Assembly: GCF_017165765.1 (NCBI RefSeq)
Contig: NZ_JAFGZD010000014.1
Coordinates: forward strand, 1-64,000
DNA: 64,000 nt
DNA from: Pseudomonas capsici
GTDB taxonomy: Bacteria > Pseudomonadota > Gammaproteobacteria > Pseudomonadales > Pseudomonadaceae
Direction of reading: 5' to 3'
Made by a program: the position numbers and the translations under genes
The notes under the pieces: generated by a model
Databases searched by the model: none
The model's input: only the letters and a program-made list of their open reading frames with translations
What the model was told of the DNA's origin: nothing
Shown: in pieces, positions 27,030 through 34,365 of the stretch
How positions within the stretch are numbered: the stretch's first letter is position 1
Layout of the letters: each line of letters starts with the position of its first letter

Positions 27030-29378
27030 ATGTCATCCCGATCGCCCCAACTCTCCCCCCTGGTTCGCACCCTGCGGCATATCATTTTCGGCGCGAGCCT
27101 GTCGTTGGGCGGTCTGTCGCTGGCACATGCTGCCGATGCCAAGGCCTATCACATTGCCCCGAGCGAACTCGAAACCGCGTTGAACCAGTTCGGTCGGGAA
27201 GCGGGCGTGATGATTTCCTATGGCTCGCAAGTGACCAGCGGCCTGAAAAGCCGTGGGCTGGAAGGTCAATACACACCCGAGCAAGGCCTGGCCGCCTTGC
27301 TGGAAGGCACTGGCCTGCAGGCAGTGGCCGACGGCAATCAAGGTTTTTCCCTGCAACCGGTGAGCACTGCGGGTAGCGGCCCTGTGGAGCTGGGTGCATC
27401 GACCATTGTCGGTGACTGGCTGGGTGAAGCGCAGCAGACCAACGTCTTCGAGCATCCCGGTGCCCGTGACGTGATTCGTCGAGAGGAATTCGAGCGCAAC
27501 GGCTCCACCAGCGCCCGCGAAGTGCTCAACCGTATTCCGGGTGTCAACGCACCGGAAAACAACGGCACCGGCAGCCATGACATGGCGCTGAACTTCGGCA
27601 TTCGCGGCCTCAACCCGCGTCTGGCTTCGCGCTCCACGGTGCTGATGGACGGGATTCCGGTGCCGTTCGCGCCTTATGGCCAGCCTCAACTGTCGCTTGC
27701 GCCGATCAGCCTGGGCAACATGGATGCCGTGGACGTGGTACGTGGCGGCGGTGCCGTGCGTTATGGTCCGCAGAACGTCGGCGGGATCGTCAACTTCGTG
27801 ACCCGCGCCATCCCGGACGAACCGACCATGAAAGGCTCGGTGCAGACCGAGATCAGCCCGTCTTCCACCCAGGATGGTTTCAAGAAAACCGGCAACCTGC
27901 TGCTCGGCGGCACGGCGGAAAATGGCCTGGGCGGCGCGATTCTGTATTCCGGCGTACGCGGCAGCGACTGGCGCGAACACAGCGATACCCAGATCGACGA
28001 TTTGATCCTCAAGGGCAAATACCAGATCGACGACGCCAATAGCCTCAACGCCATGGCGCAGTATTACGAAGGCGAAGCCGAGATGCCCGGCGGCCTGAGT
28101 GTCGCGGACTACGATGCCGACCCGTATCAGTCGACGCGCCTGAAAGACAAGTTCTGGGGCCGTCGTACCCTGGCCAACTTCGGCTATCGCTACGAGCAGG
28201 ACGCCCGGGTGTTCACCGCCAACACCTTCTTCACCAAGACCCTGCGCAGCGGTTATCTGGAACAGGGCAACATCGTCACCCTGTCACCGCGCGAATACTG
28301 GGTACGCGGTTTCGAAACCCGTTTCTCCCAAGGCTTCGCACTGGGCGAGAGTTGGCATGAAGTCGGTCTAGGTTATCGCTACATCAACGAATCCGGCCAT
28401 GAAGTGCGCTACAACGAAACCACTGCCTCGCAAATCATGCCCAGCACGTCGAGCACGCAAGACCGCGACACCCGTGGCTACACCGATGCCAAGGCGTTCT
28501 ACATCGACGACCGCATCGATATCGGCAAGTGGACCATCACGCCCGGCATTCGCTACGAGATGATCGACACGGCGCAGTCCAACAACCAGACCAACGTCAA
28601 ATACCAGGGTGATTACAACACGGCTCTGCCGGCCCTGAACGTGCTCTACCACGTCACGGACACCTGGAACCTTTACGCCAACACCGAAGGCTCGTTCGGC
28701 AGCGTGCAGTACAGCCAGATGCCCAACCGCGTCAACGGCGGCGAGGTCCAACCGGAAAAGGCACGGACCTGGGAACTGGGCACCCGTTACGACAACGGTG
28801 TGCTGCGCGCAGAGATCGGTGCATTCCTGATCAACTTCGACAACCAGTACGACACCAACCAGACCGACAACCGCATCATCGCTCGCGGCGAAACCCGTCA
28901 TCAGGGTATCGAAAGCAGCATCAACTACGCGCTGAGCGACCTGAGCCCGGCGCTGGACGCCTACGAGGTTTACGCCAGCTATGCGTTCGTGGATGCAACC
29001 ATCCGCGAAGACGGCCCGAACAAAGGCAATCGCGTGCCCTTCTCGTCCAGACACAAGGGCACCCTGGGTGTGAGGTACACCGAAGGTCCATGGAAGCTGA
29101 ATCTGGACAGCTCGTTCCAGAGCGATCAGTTCGCCGACAACGCCAACACCGTGGCAGAAAACGCCAGCGGCAGCACCGGCAGGATTCCCGGCTACATGCT
29201 GTTCAGCACCCGCGCCGCCTATGACTTCGGGCCGAAAATGTCTGACCTGAACGTGGCAGTGGGCGTGAAGAACATCTTCAACCGCGAATACTTCACCCGC
29301 TCGTTCGATGACAACAACCGCGGCAAGTACGTGGGCGAACCGCGCACGGTGTATGTGCAGACATCCGTCGCGTTTTAA
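27030..29378 (+). CDS. FecA-like TonB-dependent receptor (ferric citrate type)
   Basis: 782 residues. Signal peptide to about 34 (SLGGLSLAHAADA), signalling domain at about 38-110 (HIAPSELETALNQFGREAGV, EGQYTPEQGLAALL), plug at about 140-260 (FERNGSTSAREVLNRIPGVN, then SRSTVLMDGIPVPFAPYGQP) and a barrel ending with F (YVQTSVAF). The plug wording is that of FecA rather than of FpvA-type receptors, and the adjacent FecI- and FecR-like genes fit, so ferric citrate is the likeliest ligand. Clear Shine-Dalgarno AAAGGA before the ATG. It starts about 200 bases after fecR, beyond a REPIN. Confidence 0.93.
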   Translation: MSSRSPQLSPLVRTLRHIIFGASLSLGGLSLAHAADAKAYHIAPSELETALNQFGREAGVMISYGSQVTSGLKSRGLEGQYTPEQGLAALLEGTGLQAVADGNQGFSLQPVSTAGSGPVELGASTIVGDWLGEAQQTNVFEHPGARDVIRREEFERNGSTSAREVLNRIPGVNAPENNGTGSHDMALNFGIRGLNPRLASRSTVLMDGIPVPFAPYGQPQLSLAPISLGNMDAVDVVRGGGAVRYGPQNVGGIVNFVTRAIPDEPTMKGSVQTEISPSSTQDGFKKTGNLLLGGTAENGLGGAILYSGVRGSDWREHSDTQIDDLILKGKYQIDDANSLNAMAQYYEGEAEMPGGLSVADYDADPYQSTRLKDKFWGRRTLANFGYRYEQDARVFTANTFFTKTLRSGYLEQGNIVTLSPREYWVRGFETRFSQGFALGESWHEVGLGYRYINESGHEVRYNETTASQIMPSTSSTQDRDTRGYTDAKAFYIDDRIDIGKWTITPGIRYEMIDTAQSNNQTNVKYQGDYNTALPALNVLYHVTDTWNLYANTEGSFGSVQYSQMPNRVNGGEVQPEKARTWELGTRYDNGVLRAEIGAFLINFDNQYDTNQTDNRIIARGETRHQGIESSINYALSDLSPALDAYEVYASYAFVDATIREDGPNKGNRVPFSSRHKGTLGVRYTEGPWKLNLDSSFQSDQFADNANTVAENASGSTGRIPGYMLFSTRAAYDFGPKMSDLNVAVGVKNIFNREYFTRSFDDNNRGKYVGEPRTVYVQTSVAF

Positions 29379-29393
29379 GAGGGCAGATTCATG

Positions 29394-29416
29394 CGCTCCT
29401 GCTGCGTGCAGGAGCG
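29394..29416 (+). terminator. Hairpin after the FecA-like receptor gene
   Basis: CGCTCCTG and CAGGAGCG form an 8-pair stem with a 7-base loop, 15 bases past the receptor stop. No strong T run follows, so it may be a weak terminator or mRNA-end stabiliser. Confidence 0.55.
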
Positions 29417-29608
29417 ACTGCAATCGCGAAAGACTGGATGAGAATCCATTGCATTCAAACAATATTTTTGCTGCGAAATATTTCTTCCATTTAGGGCTTG
29501 AATTGTTGGCTCATTGCCGCCAACACTGTGCTTGAGCGCAAACGAAATCGAGCTCGCAAGAAATCGATCAATGAGCCTCACACGAGCAAGCCCTAATAAG
29601 GATTAACT

Positions 29609-30034
29609 ATGCAAATCCAGGTCAATAGCGATAATCACATCGAAAGCAGTATCCGACTGGAGGAGTGGGTTCGTACCACCATTGAAAGCACGCTCGAACG
29701 CTACGACGAATATGTAACCCGCGTCGAAGTTCACCTCAGCGATGAAAACGGCGAAAAACCAGGTCCGCATGACATCCGCTGCCAGATAGAGGCCCGTCCA
29801 AAAGGCCATCAACCGATTTCCGTCACCCAGAAGGCCGATACCATCGATCAGGCCGTTGATGGTGCAGCCGAAAAACTCGATCACGCCCTTGAGCATCTTT
29901 TGGGCAAACTGCGCAGCAAACGTGGCGGCGCACCCCTACCCCATGAACAGGATGAGGATTCGGTCAGCCCGGACGCCCTGCTGGAGGAAGAATTTCTCGA
30001 GAAAGAACAGGAAAAGGAAGCCGCTCGGCTTTGA
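29609..30034 (+). CDS. HPF/RaiA-family ribosome-associated protein
   Basis: 141 residues. The first 100 residues have the beta-alpha-beta layout of the HPF/YfiA fold (MQIQVNSDNHIESSIRLEEW, VTRVEVHLSDENGEKPGPHD, then CQIEARPKGHQPISVTQKAD and TIDQAVDGAAEKLDHALEHL). These proteins bind the ribosomal decoding site and inactivate or protect idle ribosomes. It has an acidic coiled tail (EEEFLEKEQEKEA) not typical of short HPF. It is a single gene with its own terminator. It is distinct from the usual rpoN-linked hpf, so it is probably a second, stress-related member. Confidence 0.88.
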   Translation: MQIQVNSDNHIESSIRLEEWVRTTIESTLERYDEYVTRVEVHLSDENGEKPGPHDIRCQIEARPKGHQPISVTQKADTIDQAVDGAAEKLDHALEHLLGKLRSKRGGAPLPHEQDEDSVSPDALLEEEFLEKEQEKEAARL

Positions 30035-30065
30035 TAACCACTCCCTGACGCATTGATCACATAAC

Positions 30066-30094
30066 GAAGGGCGGCCCTGAAAAGGCCGCCCTTC
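30066..30094 (+). terminator. Intrinsic terminator of the HPF-like gene
   Basis: GAAGGGCGGCC and GGCCGCCCTTC form an 11-pair perfect stem with loop CTGAAAA, 32 bases past the stop, followed by CTGCTTTC. Confidence 0.85.
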
Positions 30095-30100
30095 CTGCTT

Positions 30101-30725
30101 TCATGGCAGCGGGTGCACCTCAAAAGAGCATTACGTGCCTCCTTGCCCGCTTCAATCCGGCATTCACAACGCGCCCCCTTCGCACTCTTGCAGCCGTCCG
30201 TCGAATTATAAATCCGCTATCCAATGCCTTCCCGAGCAGGCACTCACGATCCCTGCTTCATGCGCAGTATGTTGCTCGACATGTATTCGACGCCTCACAC
30301 ATCAACCGAAAACCACCCGGCAGGGCAACCACTCTCTTCCCTCAAAAAGATGCCTTTGCCCCCCGAATGCGGGTATCGAAGGTGTATCGACTACGCCGGG
30401 ACGCAGCAGGCCAAACACTGAAAAAACCTGGCCATCGCATTCGCACAGGCCGGGAATCCAACTCGCTGAAAGCGGCGTCATTGCTCACAGAGAAACCGTG
30501 CCTGCGCCTGGATGAGCAGCCGTGCGGCGAGCTCGGGCTCACTGTCTTGCAGGACATGGCCCGAACCATGCAATAGCTTGATGGCGATGCACTGTCAGGC
30601 GAGTCATTGATGGGCTGGCTTGACGTACATCGCGAGCAAGAGAAACGTGCCAATGGTCAGGCACTGAGAACTAAAGGGACTAATACCCGGTCAATTTATG
30701 CAGTTCACATAGACAGGTAGAAGAT
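30101..30725. other. Gene-poor stretch with decayed coding traces
   Basis: About 620 bases between the HPF terminator and the DUF3509 gene. Overlapping open frames on both strands have no ribosome binding sites or family likeness. The one credible trace is the hydrolase-like fragment at 30478-30588. The region looks like an erosion zone. Confidence 0.5.
30478..30588 (-). pseudogene. Remnant of an alpha/beta hydrolase C-terminus
   Basis: In one minus-strand frame the fragment reads IAIKLLHGSGHVLQDSEPEL, then AARLLIQAQARFLCEQ and a stop. The GSGHVLQDSEPE pattern is that of the catalytic-His segment near the end of alpha/beta hydrolases. Stop codons lie immediately upstream in the same frame, so nothing functional can be made. 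Confidence 0.4.
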
Positions 30726-31067
30726 ATGGATAATCCTTTTCAGATGATCACCGATACCTTCCATCCCGATTACCGGGTGAATCTGAGCATCCAGGGACTG
30801 GATGGCAGCATCATGCTGACACTGTCGAACGAAAAGGGCATCGTCGCCAAGCGCCTGATCAGCGCCGCGCAACGCAACGACCCCGAACGCCTGCGCCGCC
30901 TCATCGAAAGCGTGCAATTCGGCATCGCCATCGAGCGCGGCGACAGCGCCCTGAAAATCCTCACCGCCATGACCGATGGCGTAACCCTCAGCCAGGTGCC
31001 GATTCTCACCAGCGGCAACTGGCAGCCGAATCGACAGGATCGGTCGGACCGGGCGATGGGGTTTTGA
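30726..31067 (+). CDS. DUF3509 domain protein
   Basis: 113 residues. The first 85 (MDNPFQMITDTFHPDYRVNL, TLSNEKGIVAKRLISAAQRN) match the short DUF3509 family found mostly in Pseudomonas, of unknown function. The C-terminus is basic and variable. A purine-rich stretch (AGGTAGAAGAT) precedes the ATG. It is a single gene ending in a 9-pair inverted repeat. Confidence 0.82.
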   Translation: MDNPFQMITDTFHPDYRVNLSIQGLDGSIMLTLSNEKGIVAKRLISAAQRNDPERLRRLIESVQFGIAIERGDSALKILTAMTDGVTLSQVPILTSGNWQPNRQDRSDRAMGF

Positions 31068-31076
31068 ACCGGTATT

Positions 31077-31100
31077 GGCAGGCTGCGTCTACAGCCTGCC
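31077..31100 (+). terminator. Inverted repeat after the DUF3509 gene
   Basis: GGCAGGCTG and CAGCCTGCC form a perfect 9-pair stem with loop CGTCTA, 9 bases past the stop. No T run follows. Confidence 0.6.
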
Positions 31101-31117
31101 AAGCCCCCTCACATCCC

Positions 31118-31140
31118 GTGGGAGGGAGCTTGCTCGCGAC
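31118..31140 (+). repeat. REP variant
   Basis: A GTGGGAGGGAGCTTGCTCGC core plus GAC. It differs from the 18146 type at a few bases and belongs to the same REP class. Confidence 0.7.
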
Positions 31141-31363
31141 AGCCTCATAAAAGCTTAATGAGCGCGCTTGCCCGCAACCAACCTCTGCGAACGGCAAATG
31201 ATCTCCTGTCTACGCAAAATGCTGGCTGTCGATGTAACTTCAGCTAACGAAATCCCTCGTTTGCAGGCCGTTTCTTACGGACCTGTCTCTATCATCTGCA
31301 CGAACTTTCCTAGAAAATCCCATCCCCTTGCGTGGGCATTTTTGGCTCTCTAGGCTGTGTCGG

Positions 31364-31543
31364 TCACTGCACATCAGTGATCGGGTTTAGCAGCCTGAGA
31401 GCTTAGTCACGCAAAAAGTATCGCCTATGGCGGCTTTGCGTGGGGCACCTTCGGGTGCGCCGGTTTTGGCTAAGTTCCCGGTCTGCTAACCCGCGTCAAA
31501 GTCGCCACCCTCTATCATCGTTTAGCAGCGATTGGCAGGTGGC
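31364..31543 (+). ncRNA. Highly structured 5' leader RNA before a DUF6124/DUF3077-type gene
   Basis: Five stems are seen directly. (a) TCACTG/CAGTGA, 31364-31380. (b) A long-range stem pairing 31382-31395 with 31480-31493 (13 pairs, two single-base bulges). (c) Inside it, GAGCTTAG 31399-31406 with CTAAGTTC 31470-31477 (8 pairs, one G-U). (d) Inside that, ACGCAAA/TTTGCGT (31409-31441, capped by CGCC-TAT-GGCG) and GCACC-TTCG-GGTGC (31445-31458), making a three-way junction. (e) GCCACC 31504-31509 with GGTGGC 31538-31543, inner ATCG/CGAT, whose 8-base loop is TTTAGCAG. That loop repeats the 5' strand of stem b and can pair with CTGCTAA at 31483-31489, giving a mutually exclusive fold. The ribosome binding site (GAGGA, 31549-31553) lies 5 bases after stem e. 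A cis-regulatory role is inferred. Confidence 0.75.
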
Positions 31544-31560
31544 CTTACGAGGACTTAGCC

Positions 31561-31773
31561 ATGAAAAAGTTAACACCCGATCCACCTGCCCCATCGCTCG
31601 AAGAATCCCTGCTCCACATCTCCGAACTGCTGCGCTGCGCAGCCGCCACCGCCTACGAATCCGGCGACAGCCTCAATGGCCCGAAACGTGATCTGGCTTT
31701 TTCTGTTGTGCATCTGATCGGGATGGCCAGGAGTGAGCTGGATCGGTCGTTGGAGCGGGTGGAGGTGCGGTAA
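31561..31773 (+). CDS. Small DUF6124/DUF3077-type protein
   Basis: 70 residues: MKKLTPDPPAPSLEESLLHI, a helix with ELLRCAAATAYESGD, and a second helix (LAFSVVHLIGMARSELDRSL). This is a Pseudomonas-restricted small-protein type, often present in several copies per genome, of unknown function; which of the two DUF numbers applies is not certain. GAGGA sits 7 bases before the ATG. The gene is preceded by the structured leader at 31364-31543, which probably controls its translation. Confidence 0.8.
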   Translation: MKKLTPDPPAPSLEESLLHISELLRCAAATAYESGDSLNGPKRDLAFSVVHLIGMARSELDRSLERVEVR

Positions 31774-32005
31774 GGCTGTTGCAATTGTGTGGGGTCGGAT
31801 TGGGTGATGCTCTGCATTATCCGGTCCGATGGCATAATTTTGTGGATATACGGGCTGCTATCCAGTCTCACGGAACAATCAATTTTTCTTTCTCCTCCTG
31901 TGTGACTGCAATTGCTTGATCGGCTGTTTGCGAGAGCATTTGGCTGAAACTTTGGTAGTTGTGACCGGCTGAAATCGACCCAAAGCTGACGGTGGCGGCA
32001 GGTAG

Positions 32006-32027
32006 AAATCGGCCTTGAGCAGACATT
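32006..32027 (+). repeat. Intergenic repeat, left copy
   Basis: AAATCGGCCTTGAGCAGACA plus TT. A related sequence lies in inverted orientation at 32347-32368, about 18 of 22 positions matching. The two frame the small gene at 32027-32287. The sequence resembles the abundant intergenic repeats of Pseudomonas genomes. Confidence 0.55.
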
Positions 32028-32287
32028 CATGAGGCGACGTCAGTGGGACTGCTACTAAGCACCTCATAGGTCAACCCAGCCTCAAAATATGATGCTCTCC
32101 ACTCAAGGAATCCTACTTCTGGCTCGCACAACAAGAGAACGGTACATCCAGCCTCCCCCATTGAAACCCTTTCCACCACGGCGATATCTCCAGGAGCCGC
32201 CTCCCGAGAACTTATCCAGTCCCTGAGTACCACCGCCGCCCGATCAATAGTGATCAGTTTTATGATACTGCCCTTGGAAAGTGTCAT
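32027..32287 (-). CDS. Hypothetical 86-residue protein between inverted repeats
   Basis: From the ATG at 32287: MTLSKGSIIKLITIDRAAVV, then LRDWISSREAAPGDIAVVER and CEPEVGFLEWRASYFEAGLT. It is a soluble mixed alpha/beta protein by appearance with no recognised domain. A longer in-frame start at 32461 would run through the repeat hairpin and is not preferred. No strong ribosome binding site is seen. Base composition is near 50% GC, lower than its neighbours. Inverted repeats flank it, so it may be a small transferred cassette. Confidence 0.5.
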   Translation of the reverse strand: MTLSKGSIIKLITIDRAAVVLRDWISSREAAPGDIAVVERVSMGEAGCTVLLLCEPEVGFLEWRASYFEAGLTYEVLSSSPTDVAS

Positions 32288-32346
32288 GCCGTCTTGCCTA
32301 AACTTGTGAACGTATCTGGCTTGTAAACCTATTTGGAGATTTAAGG

Positions 32347-32398
32347 AAGGTCTGCTCCTGGCCGTTTTCTGCCATCTGGCGACGGGCAGAGAACGGCC
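32347..32398. repeat. Intergenic repeat, right copy, with strong hairpin
   Basis: The inverted partner of 32006-32027 (AAGGTCTGCTCCTGGCCGTT plus TT). From 32360, GGCCGTTTTCTGCC pairs with GGCAGAGAACGGCC at 32385-32398 (13 of 14 positions; G-U at the other). Confidence 0.6.
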
Positions 32399-32457
32399 AA
32401 AAGCTAACACACCAAACCCAGTAAAACCGAAGCACCCGCTCCGGTCCCACAACCCCC

Positions 32458-32946
32458 TCAAACCTCCCCCTTCTCCTCCGTCACCGCCCCTTTCACATTG
32501 CTATACGGATCCGGGATCTTCGCCGACGGATACTTGTACGACGCATAACGCACCACCAGGATCGAGATCGCCAGCAGCAGAATGCCGCCGCACAGGTAGA
32601 TGATCCCCATACCCGGCGGGTTATGGTGCGAGACGTCGGAGATCAGCAACCGGGTCAGTGCCGTGATGGCGACGTAGATCAGGAAGCGGACGGGCATGTG
32701 GTTGGTCTTGAAGTAAATCCCGGTCATCGCGCCCAGTTCGAGGTAGATGAACAGCAGCAGGATGTCATCGACCGTGATGTTGCCTTTTTCGACCATGCCC
32801 AGAAAGGCGACGATCGAGGCCCAGGCAGTGATGGCGCCGATGGCGAACAGTGCCAGGAAGTGGAAGCTCTCCACGCACAGATTCCCCAGCGATTCGGCCT
32901 GCGAATGCACTTTTTGCCGCATCTTTTCTGCCCATTTGTTTCCCAT
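32458..32946 (-). CDS. psiE: Phosphate-starvation-inducible PsiE family membrane protein
   Basis: 162 residues with four hydrophobic helices: FHFLALFAIGAITAWASIVA, DDILLLFIYLELGAMTGIYF, VRFLIYVAITALTRLLISDV and GIIYLCGGILLLAISILVVR. The conserved family signature LFIYLELGAM...MPVRFLIYVAITAL is present. It resides in the inner membrane; PsiE is induced on phosphate starvation in E. coli and its biochemical role is not established. The C-terminal tail (SAKIPDPYSNVKGAVTEEKG) is cytoplasmic-type. It stands alone on the minus strand. Confidence 0.9.
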   Translation of the reverse strand: MGNKWAEKMRQKVHSQAESLGNLCVESFHFLALFAIGAITAWASIVAFLGMVEKGNITVDDILLLFIYLELGAMTGIYFKTNHMPVRFLIYVAITALTRLLISDVSHHNPPGMGIIYLCGGILLLAISILVVRYASYKYPSAKIPDPYSNVKGAVTEEKGEV

Positions 32947-33214
32947 GACGCTTTACCCCTGAACCTGATTTTTTGCCAAGCGGATGATGCTACATGCAGA
33001 TGACAGTCTGCAGCGCTGCTTTTTAAAGCAGGAACAGGGCCAAGGCCAGGGTTGGGGGCGCGACGGGTTGTCGCAAGCAATAGCAAAAAAAAGGGATTGC
33101 AGACCGTTTTTGAAGGTGGCTTGCGGACATGGCACCGAGTTGCCTGAAGGCGCTTGAGGTCAGGTTTGCCGGTGCAGAGACGCGCGATGGGAATCGCTGC
33201 TTTTCAAATCAAAC

Positions 33215-33240
33215 AGGACCCGACGCGAGTGCCGGGTCCT
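33215..33240 (-). terminator. Terminator-like hairpin after microcin precursor 1
   Basis: AGGACCCG and CGGGTCCT form an 8-pair stem with a 10-base loop, 11 bases past the stop of the minus-strand precursor gene; GTTTGATTTG follows on that strand. Confidence 0.7.
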
Positions 33241-33251
33241 GCGGTATCGCT

Positions 33252-33485
33252 TTAGCGCACCTCTGTCTGCCACGCCCTGTAAAAGATAGGCACACCGCCA
33301 GGATTGCTGATGGATGCATAGTTATAGCCCGGGGCAAATGACTGACCGCCCGCGAAGGTATAACCAAAAGCGCTAAACTCAAAACCACCACCGACCTGCT
33401 CCAACTCTGTCTCGCTCAGCAGTCGCAGTTCTGGATCACTATGAGGCGTCTCATGTGGATTTTTCAGGTTCATTGCTTGCTTCAT
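33252..33485 (-). CDS. Double-glycine-leader peptide, putative class II microcin precursor 1
   Basis: 77 residues. The leader segment LRLLSETELEQVGG fits the class II microcin/bacteriocin leader pattern (L-S-x-x-E-L-x-x-V-x-G-G), with cleavage after Gly33 or Gly34. The remaining 43-44 residues are aromatic and Gly-rich (FEFSAFGYTFAGGQSFAPGY, NYASISNPGGVPIFYRAW). The ATG at 33485 has an AGAGGT sequence 11 bases upstream; a longer start at 33536 is less likely. It is divergent from the export genes that begin at 34366, whose C39 peptidase would cut this leader. The target is unknown. Confidence 0.8.
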   Translation of the reverse strand: MKQAMNLKNPHETPHSDPELRLLSETELEQVGGGFEFSAFGYTFAGGQSFAPGYNYASISNPGGVPIFYRAWQTEVR

Positions 33486-33743
33486 GTCGTCTTTACCTCT
33501 GAACGGGTCATTAAACAGTTGAGTCTTACGCACCATGGATCTACGTCAGACCAAGTTATTAAAGGTCACTACTGACAACCGCTTCAATAGCACAGATGGA
33601 CTATGCACCATAATATCTTTACGCCACCAATTCCTATATACATACTCGCATGGCGAGCCATCCAGAGATGAATTTTAAATAATAAATTTCAGACAGACAT
33701 GGAACTTTCAGAATCAATTGAAATCACGCGAGATGGACATCAT

Positions 33744-34109
33744 TCAGAAGCCGCAGGCGAGCACTTCAATATAACGCGCACGCTCATCGATCAAAGAGCA
33801 TACCTCATCGCCCATACCTGATAACCGAAGCTCATCCCGGCTAATGGGTCGCTCCGGCCCGGAGTATGCAAACGGACACCATTGACATGTCCCCCAGCGA
33901 TAACGCCTTGATCGACTCGACGGCTTCTTGGGAGTCTGCGGTAGTTTTTAAGCATTCATGTACTTCTCCATAAATGACATCTAATGAATACGCTCACAAT
34001 GAGCGACTGTATTACGGGTCGAGCGTTCTTGAGTCGTATCCGCAGCAAAAAATTCCAAATAGGCAAACTCAGAAAGAGATAGTACGGATGAGCTATAGCT
34101 CTTGAACAT
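33744..34109 (-). pseudogene. Hidden gene with two compensating frameshifts, unknown function
   Basis: From ATG 34109 the frame reads MFKSYSSSVLSLSEFAYLEF and stops at 33981. Just before that stop, a second frame gives YSLDVIYGEVHECLKTTADS, then QEAVESIKALSLGDMSMVSV. Near 33870 the first frame resumes with PFAYSGPERPISRDELRLSG, then MGDEVCSLIDERARYIEVLA and a stop at 33744. All three parts look like real protein and join into about 121 residues; the total length is a multiple of three. It looks like a gene with one lost and one gained base. The family was not recognised. It lies inside the microcin locus, so it may be a former immunity or regulatory gene. Confidence 0.55.
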
Positions 34110-34365
34110 CGAGGCTTGCGTTGTCGCTACGCCACAAGAGCCTTTTTGCCACTAGTCCATATGTGCTATTGAGATTATCGACTGTCAGCGCTTTAATTCT
34201 TCACGTTCCAAATAAACCGATGCCAACCAGCCTTTTCCTGCTTTCAACTTGTTCAGGTGGCCGCTGCATGGGCATGTCGGGCCAACTGTTTAAGTGCGCC
34301 TGAAACATTGTCGAGCTTCCATCGTCTTTATGGCGCATCCCTGATGATTGACACGATGCAAATTC

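Noticed and set aside
34121..34303. 60-codon plus-strand frame before the microcin adaptor gene
   Set aside because: Hydrophobic start but no ribosome binding site and no double-glycine leader; it abuts the start of the hidden minus-strand gene.
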